DNA of 64,000 nucleotides. Source: Comamonas sp. lk (GTDB lineage: Bacteria > Pseudomonadota > Gammaproteobacteria > Burkholderiales > Burkholderiaceae_C). The stretch is from positions 1-64,000 of the forward strand of contig CAMAQV010000002.1 in the NCBI GenBank assembly GCA_945860595.1, given 5' to 3'. The notes below the pieces were generated by a model that worked only from the letters and a program-made list of their open reading frames with translations, ran no database searches and was not told the origin of the DNA. Position 1 is the first letter of the stretch; every line of letters starts with the position of its first letter. Both the position numbers and the translations under genes were made by a program. This document shows, piece by piece, positions 18,267 through 30,458 of this stretch.

Positions 18267-19949
18267 GTCGCGGTACACCACAAAGTGGGTGACCGTGGCT
18301 ACCAATACCCAGCGTGCCGGGTCGACCTTGGTAGCGGTCTGGTAGTCCTCTCCGACGGCCTGCACCAGAAGCCAGGGACAGCTTTCCAGCGCATACGGTG
18401 CGGCTAGGGTCACGTGGCCATACCAGCGCAGCGCGGCGACTTCATGCCGATCCAACCCTCCAGTGTGGGCACATTCCCCTGCAGGAATACGCTGCTGGAT
18501 CTTCAATGCCAAGCCTTTATAGCTTTGCGCGAAGTCAAGCAGCGGCATCCACAGCGTTGCCAAGAGCAGCCAGCACAAGGTTGCTCCACCTGCGGGCAGT
18601 ACCAAGCTTTTCCAGATCGCCTTGCGGTGCCGCCCGCTGCGCCAATGCACCAGACCCGCCCAGGCCATGCTCACCGCCACCGCCAACAGCAACTCCAGTC
18701 CGATCACGTGGGGGACAAAAGCCGGGAGAAGGCGCGCCACGTTGGCGGCCGGCGCATGTGGAACACCGGTTTGCATGGCAATCCAGACCACCCATATGAC
18801 GATGCCGCACACCGAGAAAAACAAAACTGCAAACCAATCCACCAGAGCGGAAACTTGGCGGTTCATAGTTGCCAGTGAAAAGGCTGCCAATGCGGCCAGT
18901 GGCGGCAGGGCGAGCAGGAGCGTGGTGTCGGCGTTGTCGAAGCGCAGGCTTGCCAGGCTGACGACCAGAACGCACAGGGTCGGCCATGCCAGGTGCCGGT
19001 TACTGCGGAGATCCAGAACATGGCGTCTCCAGCTCCAGATCGCCCAGACGGCCATGGGCCCGGCAGGCCACATGAACCAGACCAGCATTTGCGCGTAGCC
19101 GCTCCACTGCACGTCCGCTAGTGACCAGGGATAGCCGGGCGATTGCCACAGCCCCCACGCCTTCGCAAGAAACCCGCTGGCAGCGATGGCAACCAGAAGC
19201 ACGGCAAGGCCCCGGCTACGCGACTGTGCGGATCCGACAGCACCAGGATCCTCGGTGCGGCTTTGCAGCCACTCCAGGAGCGCTCCACCACTGCAGAGCA
19301 GGATGGCCAGCTCAGGCGCGCCGCTGAGCGTTAGCCCCAGCACGCCCACCAGTCCTGCGAAAATACCTTGCCCGGGACGCAGTGGGCGCAGACAGAAGCC
19401 CAGGAACAGGAGCGAGGCGCACGCCAGTTGGCTTACCGCCGGGGTCGATTCATGCCCCAGTTTGGCAAGGCCCAGGCAAGCAATCAAGGCCAGCAGTCCG
19501 CCGTCCGCTAGCGCCCGCGCGTAGTCCTTGGGATGTGCCTCCCCTCCGAAGGCGAAGCGCACGGGTTGCGCTGCGGGCGCCCGCGCCAGGTAGTAAGTTC
19601 CGTACCAGGTGCATGCCAGGGTCAAAATCAGCATCACGATGAAGGGGAGTCGCACGGCTAGGTCGGGGCTCACCGCGGGCGACAGCAGCTTCAAGCTTGC
19701 CGCGCCAAGCCAATAGGGCAGCAGCCCCGGATGTTCGGTGCCCAGGCCCGCGAGCGTGGGCCGCAGCCAACTGCTGTGGCCTGCCGCGATTTCGCCCATG
19801 TGCGCAACGGCGACCACATCGTCATTGCGCCATGCATCGCGGCCGATAAAGCCTGCCAGCACATAGACCGTGCAAACCAGTAACAACACCGAACGGGCAA
19901 GCCTGCGCACACCGTCCTGGGAAACAAGGGCCGGGCTGGTGGGGCTCAT
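18240..19949 (-). CDS. GT-C type membrane glycosyltransferase-like protein (ArnT/GT39-like)
   Basis: A 569-residue polytopic membrane protein with roughly 11-12 hydrophobic segments and a soluble C-terminal part. The first periplasmic loop carries GRDAWRNDDVVAVAHMGEI, which resembles the catalytic acidic loop of ArnT/PMT-type GT-C transferases that use undecaprenyl-linked sugars. RLPFIVMLILTLACTWYGTYYLAR further in also fits. The acceptor is unknown; lipid A or an envelope glycan is possible. The start at 19949 (MSPTSPALV) is chosen because residues upstream look random. The 3' end overlaps phoR. Confidence 0.65.
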   Translation of the reverse strand: MSPTSPALVSQDGVRRLARSVLLLVCTVYVLAGFIGRDAWRNDDVVAVAHMGEIAAGHSSWLRPTLAGLGTEHPGLLPYWLGAASLKLLSPAVSPDLAVRLPFIVMLILTLACTWYGTYYLARAPAAQPVRFAFGGEAHPKDYARALADGGLLALIACLGLAKLGHESTPAVSQLACASLLFLGFCLRPLRPGQGIFAGLVGVLGLTLSGAPELAILLCSGGALLEWLQSRTEDPGAVGSAQSRSRGLAVLLVAIAASGFLAKAWGLWQSPGYPWSLADVQWSGYAQMLVWFMWPAGPMAVWAIWSWRRHVLDLRSNRHLAWPTLCVLVVSLASLRFDNADTTLLLALPPLAALAAFSLATMNRQVSALVDWFAVLFFSVCGIVIWVVWIAMQTGVPHAPAANVARLLPAFVPHVIGLELLLAVAVSMAWAGLVHWRSGRHRKAIWKSLVLPAGGATLCWLLLATLWMPLLDFAQSYKGLALKIQQRIPAGECAHTGGLDRHEVAALRWYGHVTLAAPYALESCPWLLVQAVGEDYQTATKVDPARWVLVATVTHFVVYRDSVLVYQRR

Positions 19950-19982
19950 GGTCGAACGTGGACTGGCATGTAAAAAGAAAAA

Positions 19983-20010
19983 AGGCAACGCGGAAAACCG
20001 GGTTGCCTTC
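19983..20010 (-). terminator. Rho-independent terminator of rpmE2
   Basis: On the minus strand AAGGCAACCCGG and CCGCGTTGCCTT form a stem with one internal mismatch and a TTTT loop, followed by a T-rich run. It lies 55 bases after the rpmE2 stop and before the downstream membrane protein gene. Confidence 0.8.
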
Positions 20011-20065
20011 GGTGGCGAGGGCTTGACCATCCGAAGCGGATGGACTTAAGCCACTGCCGCTGCGC

Positions 20066-20323
20066 TTATTTGGCGGCCGTTTTCCCGAACCGGTTGCGGA
20101 AGCGTTCCACGCGGCCGCCCATGTTGTCCACTGACTTCTGGGTTCCGGTGTAGAAGGGGTGGGACTCGCTGGAAGTGTCCAGCTTGTACAGGGGCAACTC
20201 GCGCCCGTCGTCCATCTTGATCATCTCTTTGGTGTTGGCGCAAGACCGGGTCACAAACTTGAAGTTGTTAGACAGGTCAAGGAAACAGACCTCGCGGTAG
20301 TTGGGGTGAATGCCGTCTTTCAT
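20066..20323 (-). CDS. rpmE2: 50S ribosomal protein L31 type B
   Basis: An 85-residue type B L31. It opens with MKDGIHPNYREVCFLD and has the SSESHPFYTGTQK segment. It lacks the CxxC zinc pair of type A L31, which is the hallmark of the zinc-independent paralogue used under zinc limitation. The ATG at 20323 has GGAG seven bases upstream; the frame stays open ten codons more. It sits between rho and a terminator. Confidence 0.95.
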   Translation of the reverse strand: MKDGIHPNYREVCFLDLSNNFKFVTRSCANTKEMIKMDDGRELPLYKLDTSSESHPFYTGTQKSVDNMGGRVERFRNRFGKTAAK

Positions 20324-20452
20324 TGATTGCTCCATCGCTTGCGTTAGCCGCATCGGGCCCTCGGGCAGAAACTACCCAATTCAAAGTCCGGTGTACTTGA
20401 CGCGAAAAGACAGCGATTATAGATGCTTGGGTCTGTTTCCGGTCCAGTCGCT

Positions 20453-21715
20453 TTAGCCGCCGCGGCGCATCATGTCAAAAAACTCGCTGTTCGTCTTGGT
20501 TGCGCGCATCTGTTTGAGCACCATTTCCATGGACTCGACCTCGTCCATGCTGTACAAAAACTGACGCAGGATGCGGGTTTTTTGCAAAATTTCCGGCTGC
20601 AACAAGAGTTCCTCGCGGCGGGTTCCGCTGCGGTTGAGCTGAATGGAGGGAAAAACCCGCTTTTCGTACAGGCGTCTGTCTAGATGGATTTCCGAATTGC
20701 CGGTGCCTTTGAACTCCTCAAAAATCACCTCATCCATGCGGCTGCCCGTATCAATCAGGGCGGTGGCGATGATGGTCAGCGATCCGCCCTCCTCGACATT
20801 GCGCGCGGCGCCCAAGAAGCGCTTGGGCCGTTGCAGTGCGTTGGCGTCGACGCCGCCGGTCAAGACCTTGCCGCTGGACGGCACCACGTTGTTGTAAGCC
20901 CGCGCCAGGCGGGTGATGGAGTCCAGCAGGATCACCACGTCTTTTTTGAGTTCCACCAGGCGCTTGGCGCGCTCGATCACCATCTCAGCCACATGGACAT
21001 GGCGTGCGGCGGGTTCGTCGAAGGTCGATGCGATGACCTCGCCCTTGACGGTGCGCTGCATCTCAGTGACCTCTTCTGGGCGCTCGTCCACCAGCAGCAC
21101 CATCATGTGGATGTCGGGATAGTTGGCCGAAATCGCGTGGGCGATGTGCTGCATCATCACGGTCTTTCCGCTCTTAGGCGGCGCCACCAGAAGCGCGCGC
21201 TGGCCCTTTCCGATGGGGGCAATGATGTCGATCACGCGGCCGGTGATGTTTTCTTCGGACTTGCTGTCGCGCTCCAGTCGCATTTGTTCTTTGGGAAACA
21301 GCGGCGTCAGATTTTCGAACATCACCTTGTGCTTGTTGCCTTCAGGCGAGCCACCGTTGACCTTGTCGAGCTTGTTGAGCGCGAAGTAGCGTTCTCCGTC
21401 TTTCGGGGTGCGCACTTCGCCTTCGATCATGTCGCCGGTATGCAAGTTGAAGCGGCGTACCAGGCTGGGGCTGATGTAGATGTCGTCGGTACTGGCGGTG
21501 TAGCTCGTGTCAGGGCTGCGCAGAAAGCCGAACCCATCGGGCAGGATCTCGAGCACGCCATCGGCGATGATTTGTTCTCCGGTGCGGGCGCGCTTCTTGA
21601 TGATGGCAAACATCAGCTCTTGTTTGCGCATGCGCCCGGTGTTTTCAATTTCCAGTGCTTCGGCCTGGAGCAGCACCTCAGATACGTGCAGTGCTTTGAG
21701 TTCGTTCAGGTGCAT
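20453..21715 (-). CDS. rho: Transcription termination factor Rho
   Basis: Hexameric RNA helicase that terminates transcription, 420 residues, the standard length. The N-terminal RNA-binding domain includes [12 protein letters not shown] and [15 protein letters not shown]. The ATPase core has Walker [10 protein letters not shown], Walker [16 protein letters not shown] and the Q/R-loop region. The start MHLNELK is the canonical Rho N-terminus. The 242 bases between this start and the cbbR 3' end hold no gene. Confidence 0.98.
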   Translation of the reverse strand: MHLNELKALHVSEVLLQAEALEIENTGRMRKQELMFAIIKKRARTGEQIIADGVLEILPDGFGFLRSPDTSYTASTDDIYISPSLVRRFNLHTGDMIEGEVRTPKDGERYFALNKLDKVNGGSPEGNKHKVMFENLTPLFPKEQMRLERDSKSEENITGRVIDIIAPIGKGQRALLVAPPKSGKTVMMQHIAHAISANYPDIHMMVLLVDERPEEVTEMQRTVKGEVIASTFDEPAARHVHVAEMVIERAKRLVELKKDVVILLDSITRLARAYNNVVPSSGKVLTGGVDANALQRPKRFLGAARNVEEGGSLTIIATALIDTGSRMDEVIFEEFKGTGNSEIHLDRRLYEKRVFPSIQLNRSGTRREELLLQPEILQKTRILRQFLYSMDEVESMEMVLKQMRATKTNSEFFDMMRRGG

Positions 21716-21957
21716 GAGAGTTTCCCGCAGAGGGGTTTGCCGAAAAATCGGGGTTGAGAAAAAAGGGGGGGTGCTGGGGCGCAAACAAAAGGGACGTTGC
21801 GCAAACCGCTTTGCCGGTCTTTGCGGCAGACCCTGGGGAACACCGCCAGAGAGACCTTGGGAGCTAATTCGCGGGCATTATGACAGTAATTTGCGGTTTT
21901 TCAGTACGGCCTCCCTTCGCTGTGCGCTGAGTCCTGCATCGCCTCGGGTTTGCAGTT
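21716..21957 (-). other. Gene-free stretch: rho leader and cbbR 3' region
   Basis: No open frame with coding character is visible in these 242 bases. The part next to rho is purine/pyrimidine-skewed with C runs on the minus strand, compatible with a leader where Rho could attenuate its own transcription, as known in E. coli. No U-tract hairpin for cbbR is evident. Confidence 0.3.
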
Positions 21958-22890
21958 TCAGGGCAAAACAAGGTGATGTCCGAATTTTTCGGCCAGAAAT
22001 TGCTCGCCACGCTCCAAAATTTCGTAGCGAAAAGCCTCGGCCGCGGGCGAAAGCACTTTGGACAGTGTGTGAACGATGTTCCAAACCCGAAATACCGGCG
22101 TGCCCTGTACATCCAAAATAGCAATTTCCCCGTGGTCGAGTTCCGAGCCGATGGTGTGCAAGGACACAAAGCCCAGTCCCAGTCCCACCATCACAGCCTG
22201 TTTGAGTGTCTCATTGCTGTTGACCTGGGACTGAAGACGGGGCTCCACTTTTCTTTCGGAGAAAAATTTGTGCATGGCCGCGCGGGTGCCTGAACCCTGC
22301 TCGCGCACGATGAACTCGTAGGGACGCAGGTCTTCCGCGGTGAGTTTTTCGCGTTGCGCCAGGGGGTGGTCGCAGGCGGCAACAAAAACATGGGGATGCG
22401 CGGCAAAAGGTTCTGCGCGGGTTTGCAACTCGGTGGGGGGGTGCCCCATCACCGCAATGTCGACTTCATTGTTGTGCAGCATCTTGACTAACTGCTCCCG
22501 GTTACCGGTGCAGATGCGGATGTCCACGCCGGCATGGCGTTCCCGGAAATCCGCCAGCAAGCGCATCATGAAATATTTGGCAGTACTCACCATGCCCACC
22601 GTGAGTAGGCCAATTTCGGCGCGCTGCAGGCGGGCGCTGGCATCTTCCGCATCTTTTAACAACGCCAGGATCTTGCGCGCGTACACCACCATGTATTCGC
22701 CTGTGGTGGTGAGGCTGACCTTTTTGCCACTGCGATCGAACAAGGGCATGCCGACCTGCGACTCCAGTTCTTTAATCTGCATGGTCACGGCCGGGGGCGT
22801 GAGATGCAGGTTTTCGGCTGCGCGCACAAAACTCAATTGGCGCGCCACTTCACTGAAAACCCGCAACTGGCGGAAGGTGGCATTTTTCAT
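21958..22890 (-). CDS. cbbR: LysR-type regulator CbbR of the Calvin cycle operon
   Basis: A 310-residue LysR-family activator. The N-terminal winged helix-turn-helix is QLRVFSEVARQLSFVRAAENLHLTPPAVTMQIKELE (split here as QLRVFSEVAR and AVTMQIKELE). The effector domain begins at about residue 90 with LTVGMVSTAKYFMMRLLADF, a segment typical of CbbR. Its position, divergent from cbbL with 116 bases between start codons, is the classical cbbR-cbb arrangement. CbbR proteins sense Calvin-cycle metabolites or redox carriers to activate cbb genes. Confidence 0.93.
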   Translation of the reverse strand: MKNATFRQLRVFSEVARQLSFVRAAENLHLTPPAVTMQIKELESQVGMPLFDRSGKKVSLTTTGEYMVVYARKILALLKDAEDASARLQRAEIGLLTVGMVSTAKYFMMRLLADFRERHAGVDIRICTGNREQLVKMLHNNEVDIAVMGHPPTELQTRAEPFAAHPHVFVAACDHPLAQREKLTAEDLRPYEFIVREQGSGTRAAMHKFFSERKVEPRLQSQVNSNETLKQAVMVGLGLGFVSLHTIGSELDHGEIAILDVQGTPVFRVWNIVHTLSKVLSPAAEAFRYEILERGEQFLAEKFGHHLVLP

Positions 22891-24476
<1,586 letters not shown>

Positions 24477-24508
24477 ATCCGAATCATTCCAGCTAGGAGC
24501 ACCACACC

Positions 24509-24943
24509 ATGATGACCAACCCTACCGGCCGTTTGACGCAAGGCCAGTTCAGTTTCCTCCCGTCGCTCACCGATGCCGAAATCACGATGCAGGTGGAATA
24601 CGGCCTTAAAAAGGGCTACTCCTGGAGCGTGGAATACACCGACGACCCCCATCCCCGCAATACTTTTTGGGAGATGTTCGGCATGCCCATGTTTGACCTC
24701 AGCGATGCGGCCGGACTGATCATGGAGATGCAGGCTTGCCGCAAGGCATTCCCCCAGTACTACATCCGCCTGATGGCTTTTGACTCGACCCGTGGTGTGG
24801 AGTCGGTCGCCATGAGTTTCATCGTCAATCGCCCCGCGGATGAGTCCGGATTTATGCTGCTGCGCCAGGAAGTGAACGGCCGTACCATGCGCTACACCAC
24901 GCGCGGTTACGGCACGGAAAAGCCTGAGACCAAACGCTACTAA
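24509..24943 (+). CDS. cbbS: RuBisCO small subunit, form I
   Basis: A 144-residue small subunit. [14 protein letters not shown] near the start and [28 protein letters not shown] in the middle (a YSWSVEY and WEMFGMP pair) are family hallmarks. The C-terminal extension to about 140 residues with the beta-hairpin ending in [15 protein letters not shown] is typical of red-type form I enzymes. An AGGAGC ribosome site precedes the double ATG. Confidence 0.96.
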   Translation: MMTNPTGRLTQGQFSFLPSLTDAEITMQVEYGLKKGYSWSVEYTDDPHPRNTFWEMFGMPMFDLSDAAGLIMEMQACRKAFPQYYIRLMAFDSTRGVESVAMSFIVNRPADESGFMLLRQEVNGRTMRYTTRGYGTEKPETKRY

Positions 24944-24969
24944 GCACCCAGATAAAGCGGCACAGCCTT

Positions 24970-25950
24970 ATGAGCACCTATTCCATCCCCGGTGTGCGCA
25001 GTGCCGCTGCCGCGCCCGCTGCTGTCGAACAGGATCCGGTCGACTCCCAGGCTGTGGCCCTGGCGCAGGCCCGCAGCGTGGGCGAGGTGCTGGCGCAGTC
25101 GCAGGTGGAGGATGTGCTGGCTGAGCTGGATCGCGATCTGGTGGGGTTGGTGCCGGTCAAGACCCGCATCCGAGATGTTGCGGCACTGCTGGTGATCGAC
25201 AAGCTGAGAACCAACCTCGGACTGACCAGCGAGGCGCCGAGCTTGCACATGAATTTTGTGGGTAACCCGGGCACGGGAAAAACCACGGTGGCCATGCGCA
25301 TGGCGCAAATTCTGCACCGCCTGGGTTATGTGCGCAAAGGGCATTTGGTGGCGGTGACGCGTGACGATCTGGTGGGCCAGTACATCGGCCACACCGCACC
25401 CAAGACCCGCGAGGTGCTGAAAAAAGCCATGGGTGGGGTGCTGTTCATCGACGAGGCCTATTACCTCTACCGCCCCGAGAACGAGCGCGACTACGGGCAA
25501 GAGGCCATAGAAATCCTGTTGCAAGTCATGGAAAACCAGCGCGATGACCTGGTGGTCATTCTGGCGGGTTACAAGGACCGCATGGACACCTTTTTCCAGT
25601 CCAACCCGGGTCTGAGCTCGCGCATCGCCCACCACCTGGACTTCCCCGACTATTCGGTCGACGAGTTGCTGCAAATTTCGCAAAAAATGCTGGCGCAGCA
25701 GAACTATGTTTTTGAACCCGGGGCAGCGGCCATATTTCAGCGCTACCTCGGTTTGCGGGTACAGCAAGCCCATTTCGCCAATGCCCGCAGCGTGCGCAAC
25801 GCCCTCGACCGGGCACGCCTGCGCCAGGCCAGCCGGCTGTTTGCCGACCGTGACCGGCGGCTGACCGCTGACGATTTACGCACCCTGGCCGCGCAGGACA
25901 TCAGCGCCAGCCGCGTGTTTCAGCAAGGCGGCACGGACGCATCCCTATAA
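24970..25950 (+). CDS. cbbX: Red-type RuBisCO activase CbbX
   Basis: AAA+ hexameric motor that remodels inhibited RuBisCO by pulling the large-subunit C-terminus. The 326-residue protein has Walker A NPGTGKTT, Walker [13 protein letters not shown], the pore-loop region [10 protein letters not shown] and the sensor region [13 protein letters not shown]. cbbX genes accompany red-type form I RuBisCO. It sits 26 bases after cbbS. Confidence 0.95.
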   Translation: MSTYSIPGVRSAAAAPAAVEQDPVDSQAVALAQARSVGEVLAQSQVEDVLAELDRDLVGLVPVKTRIRDVAALLVIDKLRTNLGLTSEAPSLHMNFVGNPGTGKTTVAMRMAQILHRLGYVRKGHLVAVTRDDLVGQYIGHTAPKTREVLKKAMGGVLFIDEAYYLYRPENERDYGQEAIEILLQVMENQRDDLVVILAGYKDRMDTFFQSNPGLSSRIAHHLDFPDYSVDELLQISQKMLAQQNYVFEPGAAAIFQRYLGLRVQQAHFANARSVRNALDRARLRQASRLFADRDRRLTADDLRTLAAQDISASRVFQQGGTDASL

Positions 25951-25973
25951 AAAGTACGTTGGATCCATACACC

Positions 25974-26687
25974 ATGCTGCATGCCTTGATATTTGATGTG
26001 GACGGCACCCTGGCCGACACCGAGACGGCCCACCTGGCCGCTTTTAACCACGCCTTTGGTGCCTGTGGGCTGGATTGGCACTGGGATGTGGAAACTTACA
26101 CCCGCCTACTGCAGATATCTGGCGGCCGCGAGCGCCTGACGCACTACTGGAATACCAAACAGCCGGACACGCTTGCGATTGACGGCGGTGCCATTCGGGA
26201 CATGATTGAACGCCTGCATCTGGTGAAGACAGCGGCGTATGAACAAGCCGTGCAGGACGGGCATGTCGCTATGCGCCCAGGCGTTTTGAACCTCATCGAT
26301 GGCGCTGCACAGGCAGGCCTGAAGCTGGCCATTGCCACCACCACCTCGCCGGTGAATATTGCTGCGCTGCTGCGCCGTGCCATCGGCGACGATTGGCGCA
26401 AACGGTTTGCGGTGGTGGAGGATGCATCCACTGCCCACTTGAAAAAACCCCATCCCATGGTGTATCTGCAAACCTTGCAACGTCTGCGCCTGCCGGCGGA
26501 GGACTGTATCGCCTTCGAGGATTCACACAACGGCTTGACCGCCGCGCGGGCAGCCGGATTGGCTACCATCATCACCCGCAATAGCTATACGATGGACCAC
26601 GATTTCCAGGGTGCCAGGATCGTATTGGACCATCTGGGTGGTATGGATCTGGCCGGCATCCGTGCCTTGCACCAGCAAAGCCTCTGA
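25974..26687 (+). CDS. cbbY: HAD phosphatase CbbY
   Basis: A 237-residue HAD-superfamily phosphatase. Motif I is IFDVDGTLADTE with the nucleophilic aspartate, motif II the threonine in IATTTSPVN, motif III the lysine in HLKKPHPMVY and motif IV the acidic pair in CIAFEDSHNG. CbbY enzymes dephosphorylate xylulose-1,5-bisphosphate, a RuBisCO misfire inhibitor. The start is set at the ATG at 25974; a TTG at 25959 would add five codons. It follows cbbX by 23 bases. Confidence 0.88.
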   Translation: MLHALIFDVDGTLADTETAHLAAFNHAFGACGLDWHWDVETYTRLLQISGGRERLTHYWNTKQPDTLAIDGGAIRDMIERLHLVKTAAYEQAVQDGHVAMRPGVLNLIDGAAQAGLKLAIATTTSPVNIAALLRRAIGDDWRKRFAVVEDASTAHLKKPHPMVYLQTLQRLRLPAEDCIAFEDSHNGLTAARAAGLATIITRNSYTMDHDFQGARIVLDHLGGMDLAGIRALHQQSL

Positions 26688-26705
26688 GGCCAAAGGAGCA
26701 CCGCT

Positions 26706-27821
26706 ATGCCCACCAAAAACCGCAGCACACTCACGCAGTTCCTCATCGAGGAGCGGCGCAAGCATCCTCAGGCCAGCGGTGACCTGAACGCTTTGATATT
26801 GAACGTGGCCATGGCCTGCAAAGCCATCGCCAAGGCGGTGGCGTTTGGTGAATTGGGTAACGTACTGGGCGATTATGTGGACGCTGGCGGCCCTGGCGCG
26901 ACGCCCCGCGTCAATGTGCAGGGAGAAACCCAGAAAAAGCTGGACGTGCTGAGCAACGATTTGTTCATCCGTATGAACGAATGGTCCGGTCATCTGGCGG
27001 GCATGGCTTCGGAAGAAGTGGAGATGCCGATCGACATTCCCGCGCACCTGCCGCGTGGCAAATACTTGCTGGTGTTTGACCCCTTGGACGGATCGTCCAA
27101 TATTGACGTGAATGTCACCGTGGGCAGCATTTTTGGTGTGTTCCGACGCCCCGCTGAAGGCGCCAGCAGTGAGGGGCCGGTGGAGCCGGATGAATACCTG
27201 CAAGCCGGAAGCGAGCAGGTCGCTGCCGGCTACGCCCTCTATGGCCCGACCACCATGCTGGTGCTCAGCGTGGGCACTGGCGTCTTCGGCTTCACGCTGG
27301 ACCCGTCGCTGGGTGAATTCTTGCTGACCCACCCCAACATCCGCGTCCCGGAGCACACCCAGGAATTTGCCATCAATGCCTCTAACAGTCGATTTTGGGA
27401 AGCGCCGGTACGCCGCTACGTGGACGAGTGCCTGGCCGGTAAAACCGGCCCGCGCGGCAAAGATTTCAATATGCGCTGGATCGCCAGCATGGTCGCGGAG
27501 GCACACCGAATCATGATGCGGGGCGGGGTCTTCATGTACCCGCGCGACACCAAGGATCCAGCCAAAGCGGGCCGCTTGCGCCTGATGTACGAGGCCAATC
27601 CCATCGGCTTCCTGATGGAGCAGGCGGGTGGGCGGGCCAGCACCGGCGAGTTTCCCATTCTGGGTATACAGCCCCGCGAACTGCACCAGCGCATCGGCCT
27701 GGTGTTCGGTTCCAAGGCAGAGGTCGAGCGCATCGAGGAATACCACCGCAACCCCGCGTCTGTGAAGGACAGCAGTCCCCTGTTTGCGGCCAGAAGCTTG
27801 TTTTTGAGCGACGCGCCCTGA
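26706..27821 (+). CDS. cbbF: Class I fructose-1,6-bisphosphatase
   Basis: Dephosphorylates fructose-1,6-bisphosphate (and possibly sedoheptulose-1,7-bisphosphate) in the Calvin cycle. The 371-residue protein carries the metal-binding signature [13 protein letters not shown] and the active-site [13 protein letters not shown] segment of class I enzymes. AAAGGAGC precedes the ATG. Its place between cbbY and cbbP argues for the Calvin-cycle paralogue rather than a gluconeogenic one. Confidence 0.95.
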   Translation: MPTKNRSTLTQFLIEERRKHPQASGDLNALILNVAMACKAIAKAVAFGELGNVLGDYVDAGGPGATPRVNVQGETQKKLDVLSNDLFIRMNEWSGHLAGMASEEVEMPIDIPAHLPRGKYLLVFDPLDGSSNIDVNVTVGSIFGVFRRPAEGASSEGPVEPDEYLQAGSEQVAAGYALYGPTTMLVLSVGTGVFGFTLDPSLGEFLLTHPNIRVPEHTQEFAINASNSRFWEAPVRRYVDECLAGKTGPRGKDFNMRWIASMVAEAHRIMMRGGVFMYPRDTKDPAKAGRLRLMYEANPIGFLMEQAGGRASTGEFPILGIQPRELHQRIGLVFGSKAEVERIEEYHRNPASVKDSSPLFAARSLFLSDAP

Positions 27822-27883
27822 GCCCGTATCCGAAGCCGCCAGTACGCACCCGATCGACCCGCCACCGCCAGGAGCCCGCAGTC

Positions 27884-28765
27884 ATGTCTGAACGCCACCC
27901 CATCATCGCCATCACCGGCTCGTCCGGGGCTGGCACGACCACCGTTTCTCGCACGTTCGAGAACATCTTCCGCCGCGAAGGCGTCAAGTCTGCCATCGTC
28001 GAGGGCGACAGCTTCCACCGGTACGACCGCAATGAAATGAAGCAGCGCCTGATCCAGGCGGAACAAGAAGGTAACAACCATTTCAGCCACTTTGGCTCGG
28101 ACAACAACCTGTTTGGCGAGATTGAAGACCTGTTTCGCGCCTATTCGCACAAAGGCACGGGTCGCGCCCGCAAATACCTGCACAACGCCGAGGAAGCGGA
28201 GCCCTATCAGCAGGCGCCCGGAACGTTCACACCCTGGGAGGATTTGCCCGAAGGCACCGACATCCTTTTTTACGAAGGTCTGCACGGCGCCGTCGTCACG
28301 CCCGAGCACAACATCGCCCAGTACCCTGATCTGCGCGTCGGGGTGGTGCCGGTCATCAACCTGGAGTGGATCCAGAAACTCTGGCGCGATAAGCACAAGC
28401 GCGGCTACAGCACCGAGGCGGTGACCGACACTATTTTGCGCCGCATGCCCGACTACGTGAACTACATCGTTCCGCAGTTCGCGCATACGCATGTGAACTT
28501 TCAGCGGGTGCCCATGGTCGACACGTCCAACCCATTCATCGCGCGCGATATCCCGACGGCTGACGAAAGCATGGTCGTGATCCGTTTTGCCAATCCCAAG
28601 GGCATCGATTTCCAGTACCTGCTCAATATGATCCACGGCTCTTGGATGAGCCGGGCCAACACCATCGTCGTGCCCGGTGGCAAGATGGATATCGCCATGC
28701 AGCTGATCTTCACGCCTTTCGTCTGGCGCATGATGGAGCGGCGCAAGCGTGCGCTGGGAGGCTGA
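27884..28765 (+). CDS. cbbP: Phosphoribulokinase
   Basis: Phosphorylates ribulose-5-phosphate to the RuBisCO substrate; with RuBisCO it defines the Calvin cycle. The 293-residue length is that of the proteobacterial octameric class. The P-loop is SGAGTTTVS, followed by the catalytic region VEGDSFHRYDR and FYEGLHGAVV. GCCAGGAGC precedes the ATG. It is followed directly by cbbZ with two bases between. Confidence 0.97.
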   Translation: MSERHPIIAITGSSGAGTTTVSRTFENIFRREGVKSAIVEGDSFHRYDRNEMKQRLIQAEQEGNNHFSHFGSDNNLFGEIEDLFRAYSHKGTGRARKYLHNAEEAEPYQQAPGTFTPWEDLPEGTDILFYEGLHGAVVTPEHNIAQYPDLRVGVVPVINLEWIQKLWRDKHKRGYSTEAVTDTILRRMPDYVNYIVPQFAHTHVNFQRVPMVDTSNPFIARDIPTADESMVVIRFANPKGIDFQYLLNMIHGSWMSRANTIVVPGGKMDIAMQLIFTPFVWRMMERRKRALGG

Positions 28766-28767
28766 GC

Positions 28768-29454
28768 ATGGCGCAACCGTCCGCACCGTTGCGCTTGGTC
28801 CTCTTCGATTTGGACGGTACGCTGGTTGACACGGCCCCTGAAATTGCCGACGCCGTCAACGACACACTAGCCCAATGTGGCTTACCGCTGGTGCGCCAGC
28901 AGCAGGTGAATGACTGGATCGGGCACGGTACCCGGACCCTTTTGATTGAGGCGCTGGCCAGCGCGCAGGGCCGCGCGGTTGAAGCGGTGCGCACCGACCC
29001 TGATCTGCCGCGCATGGCTGGTATTTTTGACGGCCACTACCAGCAGCGCTGCGGAACCCGCAGCCAACCGTTTCACCATGTCATTGAGGCGCTGGATGGC
29101 CTGCGCGAACGGGGCGTTCATCTGGCGGTCGTGACCAACAAGGAAGGCCGCTACACCGATACGGTGTTGCGGGCGCACGGCTTGCACACGCGATTTGATG
29201 CCGTCATCAGCGGCGACACACTGCCCACCAAAAAGCCCGATCCGGCCGGTGTGGCCCAGTGTCTGGCGCAGTTCAATGTTCCGGCTGCACAGGCGCTTTT
29301 CGTCGGCGACTCCTCCATTGATGCGGCCACGGCGCGCCACGCCGGTGTGGCCGTCTGGTTGCTGCCCTACGGATACAACATGGGCCAAGCCGTTGAGTCC
29401 TGCCGGCCGGACCGTGTGATTCCGGATATGCGGGCCGTGCTCGCCCTGCGCTAG
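28768..29454 (+). CDS. cbbZ: Phosphoglycolate phosphatase
   Basis: A 228-residue HAD phosphatase that removes phosphate from 2-phosphoglycolate made by RuBisCO oxygenase activity. Motif I is [15 protein letters not shown] (the TAPEI/TAPDL tail is typical of Gph). Motif II is AVVTNKEGR, motif III lies in TKKPDPAG and motif IV in [12 protein letters not shown]. The ATG at 28768, two bases after cbbP, is chosen. It ends the cbb operon; no clear terminator hairpin follows. Confidence 0.92.
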   Translation: MAQPSAPLRLVLFDLDGTLVDTAPEIADAVNDTLAQCGLPLVRQQQVNDWIGHGTRTLLIEALASAQGRAVEAVRTDPDLPRMAGIFDGHYQQRCGTRSQPFHHVIEALDGLRERGVHLAVVTNKEGRYTDTVLRAHGLHTRFDAVISGDTLPTKKPDPAGVAQCLAQFNVPAAQALFVGDSSIDAATARHAGVAVWLLPYGYNMGQAVESCRPDRVIPDMRAVLALR

Positions 29455-29531
29455 CGGCCTCTGCCGGGGGGGCCTGCGGGCGGCGGCTTAAACTCGGTCG
29501 CACGTTCAATCACCTGTTGCCGGACTTCGCC

Positions 29532-30458
29532 ATGCGCCCCTTTATCGACTCCGTTCGCACCTATCTTCTGGGGCTGCAGTCCCGCCTCACTACGGCCATT
29601 GCTGACATGGATGGAGGGACCTTTGTTGTCGATGTGTGGTCCAAGGGTGAGGGTGAAAAGCTCCAGGGCGACGGCATCACCCAAATTCTGGAGGGCGGGC
29701 CCGTCTTTGAGCGGGCAGGCTGCGGGTTTTCGCATGTGCGCGGCCCGCAGTTGCCGCCTTCGGCCACGCAGCACCGCCCTGAATTGGTGGGCGCGCCCTT
29801 CGAGGCGCTGGGCGTTTCGCTGGTGTTTCACCCCCGTAACCCCTACGCGCCCACGGTGCACATGAACGTACGCATGATCGCCGCGCAGCCCGCCCAAGGC
29901 CCCTTGGTGGCCTGGTTTGGTGGCGGGATGGATCTCACGCCTTACTATGGTTTTGACGAGGATGCCGTGCACTTTCACCAGACTTGCCATGCGGCACTTG
30001 CGCCTTTTGGGGCAGAGCTGTATCCCCGCTTCAAGACCTGGTGCGACAGCTATTTTTGTAACAAGCACCGCAACGAGCAGCGTGGCGTAGGGGGCATCTT
30101 TTTCGACGACTTTGCCGATCTGGGCATCGAGCGCAGCTTCGCCATGCTGCAAAGCGTGGGCGACTCCTTGCTGAAGGCCTACATGCCCATCGTCGAGCGC
30201 CGCCACACGATGGCCTACGGCGAGCGGGAGCGGGCGCACCAGTTGTACCGACGCGGGCGTTATGTGGAGTTCAATTTGGTGTGGGACCGCGGAACCCACT
30301 TCGGCCTGCAGTCGGGCGGACGCACCGAATCCATCCTCTTGTCCATGCCGCCCTTGGTGTCATGGGCTTACCGCCACGAAGCTGCGTCGGGCACGCCCGA
30401 GCGGGCGCTGACCGACTATTTTTTAGTTCCGCGCGACTGGCTGGCGCAGCGCGCGTGA
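29532..30458 (+). CDS. hemF: Oxygen-dependent coproporphyrinogen III oxidase
   Basis: Converts coproporphyrinogen III to protoporphyrinogen IX using O2. The 308-residue protein has the family signatures [30 protein letters not shown] and [11 protein letters not shown], and the C-terminal [19 protein letters not shown]. The ATG at 29532 gives the usual N-terminus; a TTG at 29517 is also in frame. The 3' end overlaps the convergent hemE by 36 bases. It is placed between the Calvin operon and the PGC, feeding both haem and bacteriochlorophyll. Confidence 0.95.
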   Translation: MRPFIDSVRTYLLGLQSRLTTAIADMDGGTFVVDVWSKGEGEKLQGDGITQILEGGPVFERAGCGFSHVRGPQLPPSATQHRPELVGAPFEALGVSLVFHPRNPYAPTVHMNVRMIAAQPAQGPLVAWFGGGMDLTPYYGFDEDAVHFHQTCHAALAPFGAELYPRFKTWCDSYFCNKHRNEQRGVGGIFFDDFADLGIERSFAMLQSVGDSLLKAYMPIVERRHTMAYGERERAHQLYRRGRYVEFNLVWDRGTHFGLQSGGRTESILLSMPPLVSWAYRHEAASGTPERALTDYFLVPRDWLAQRA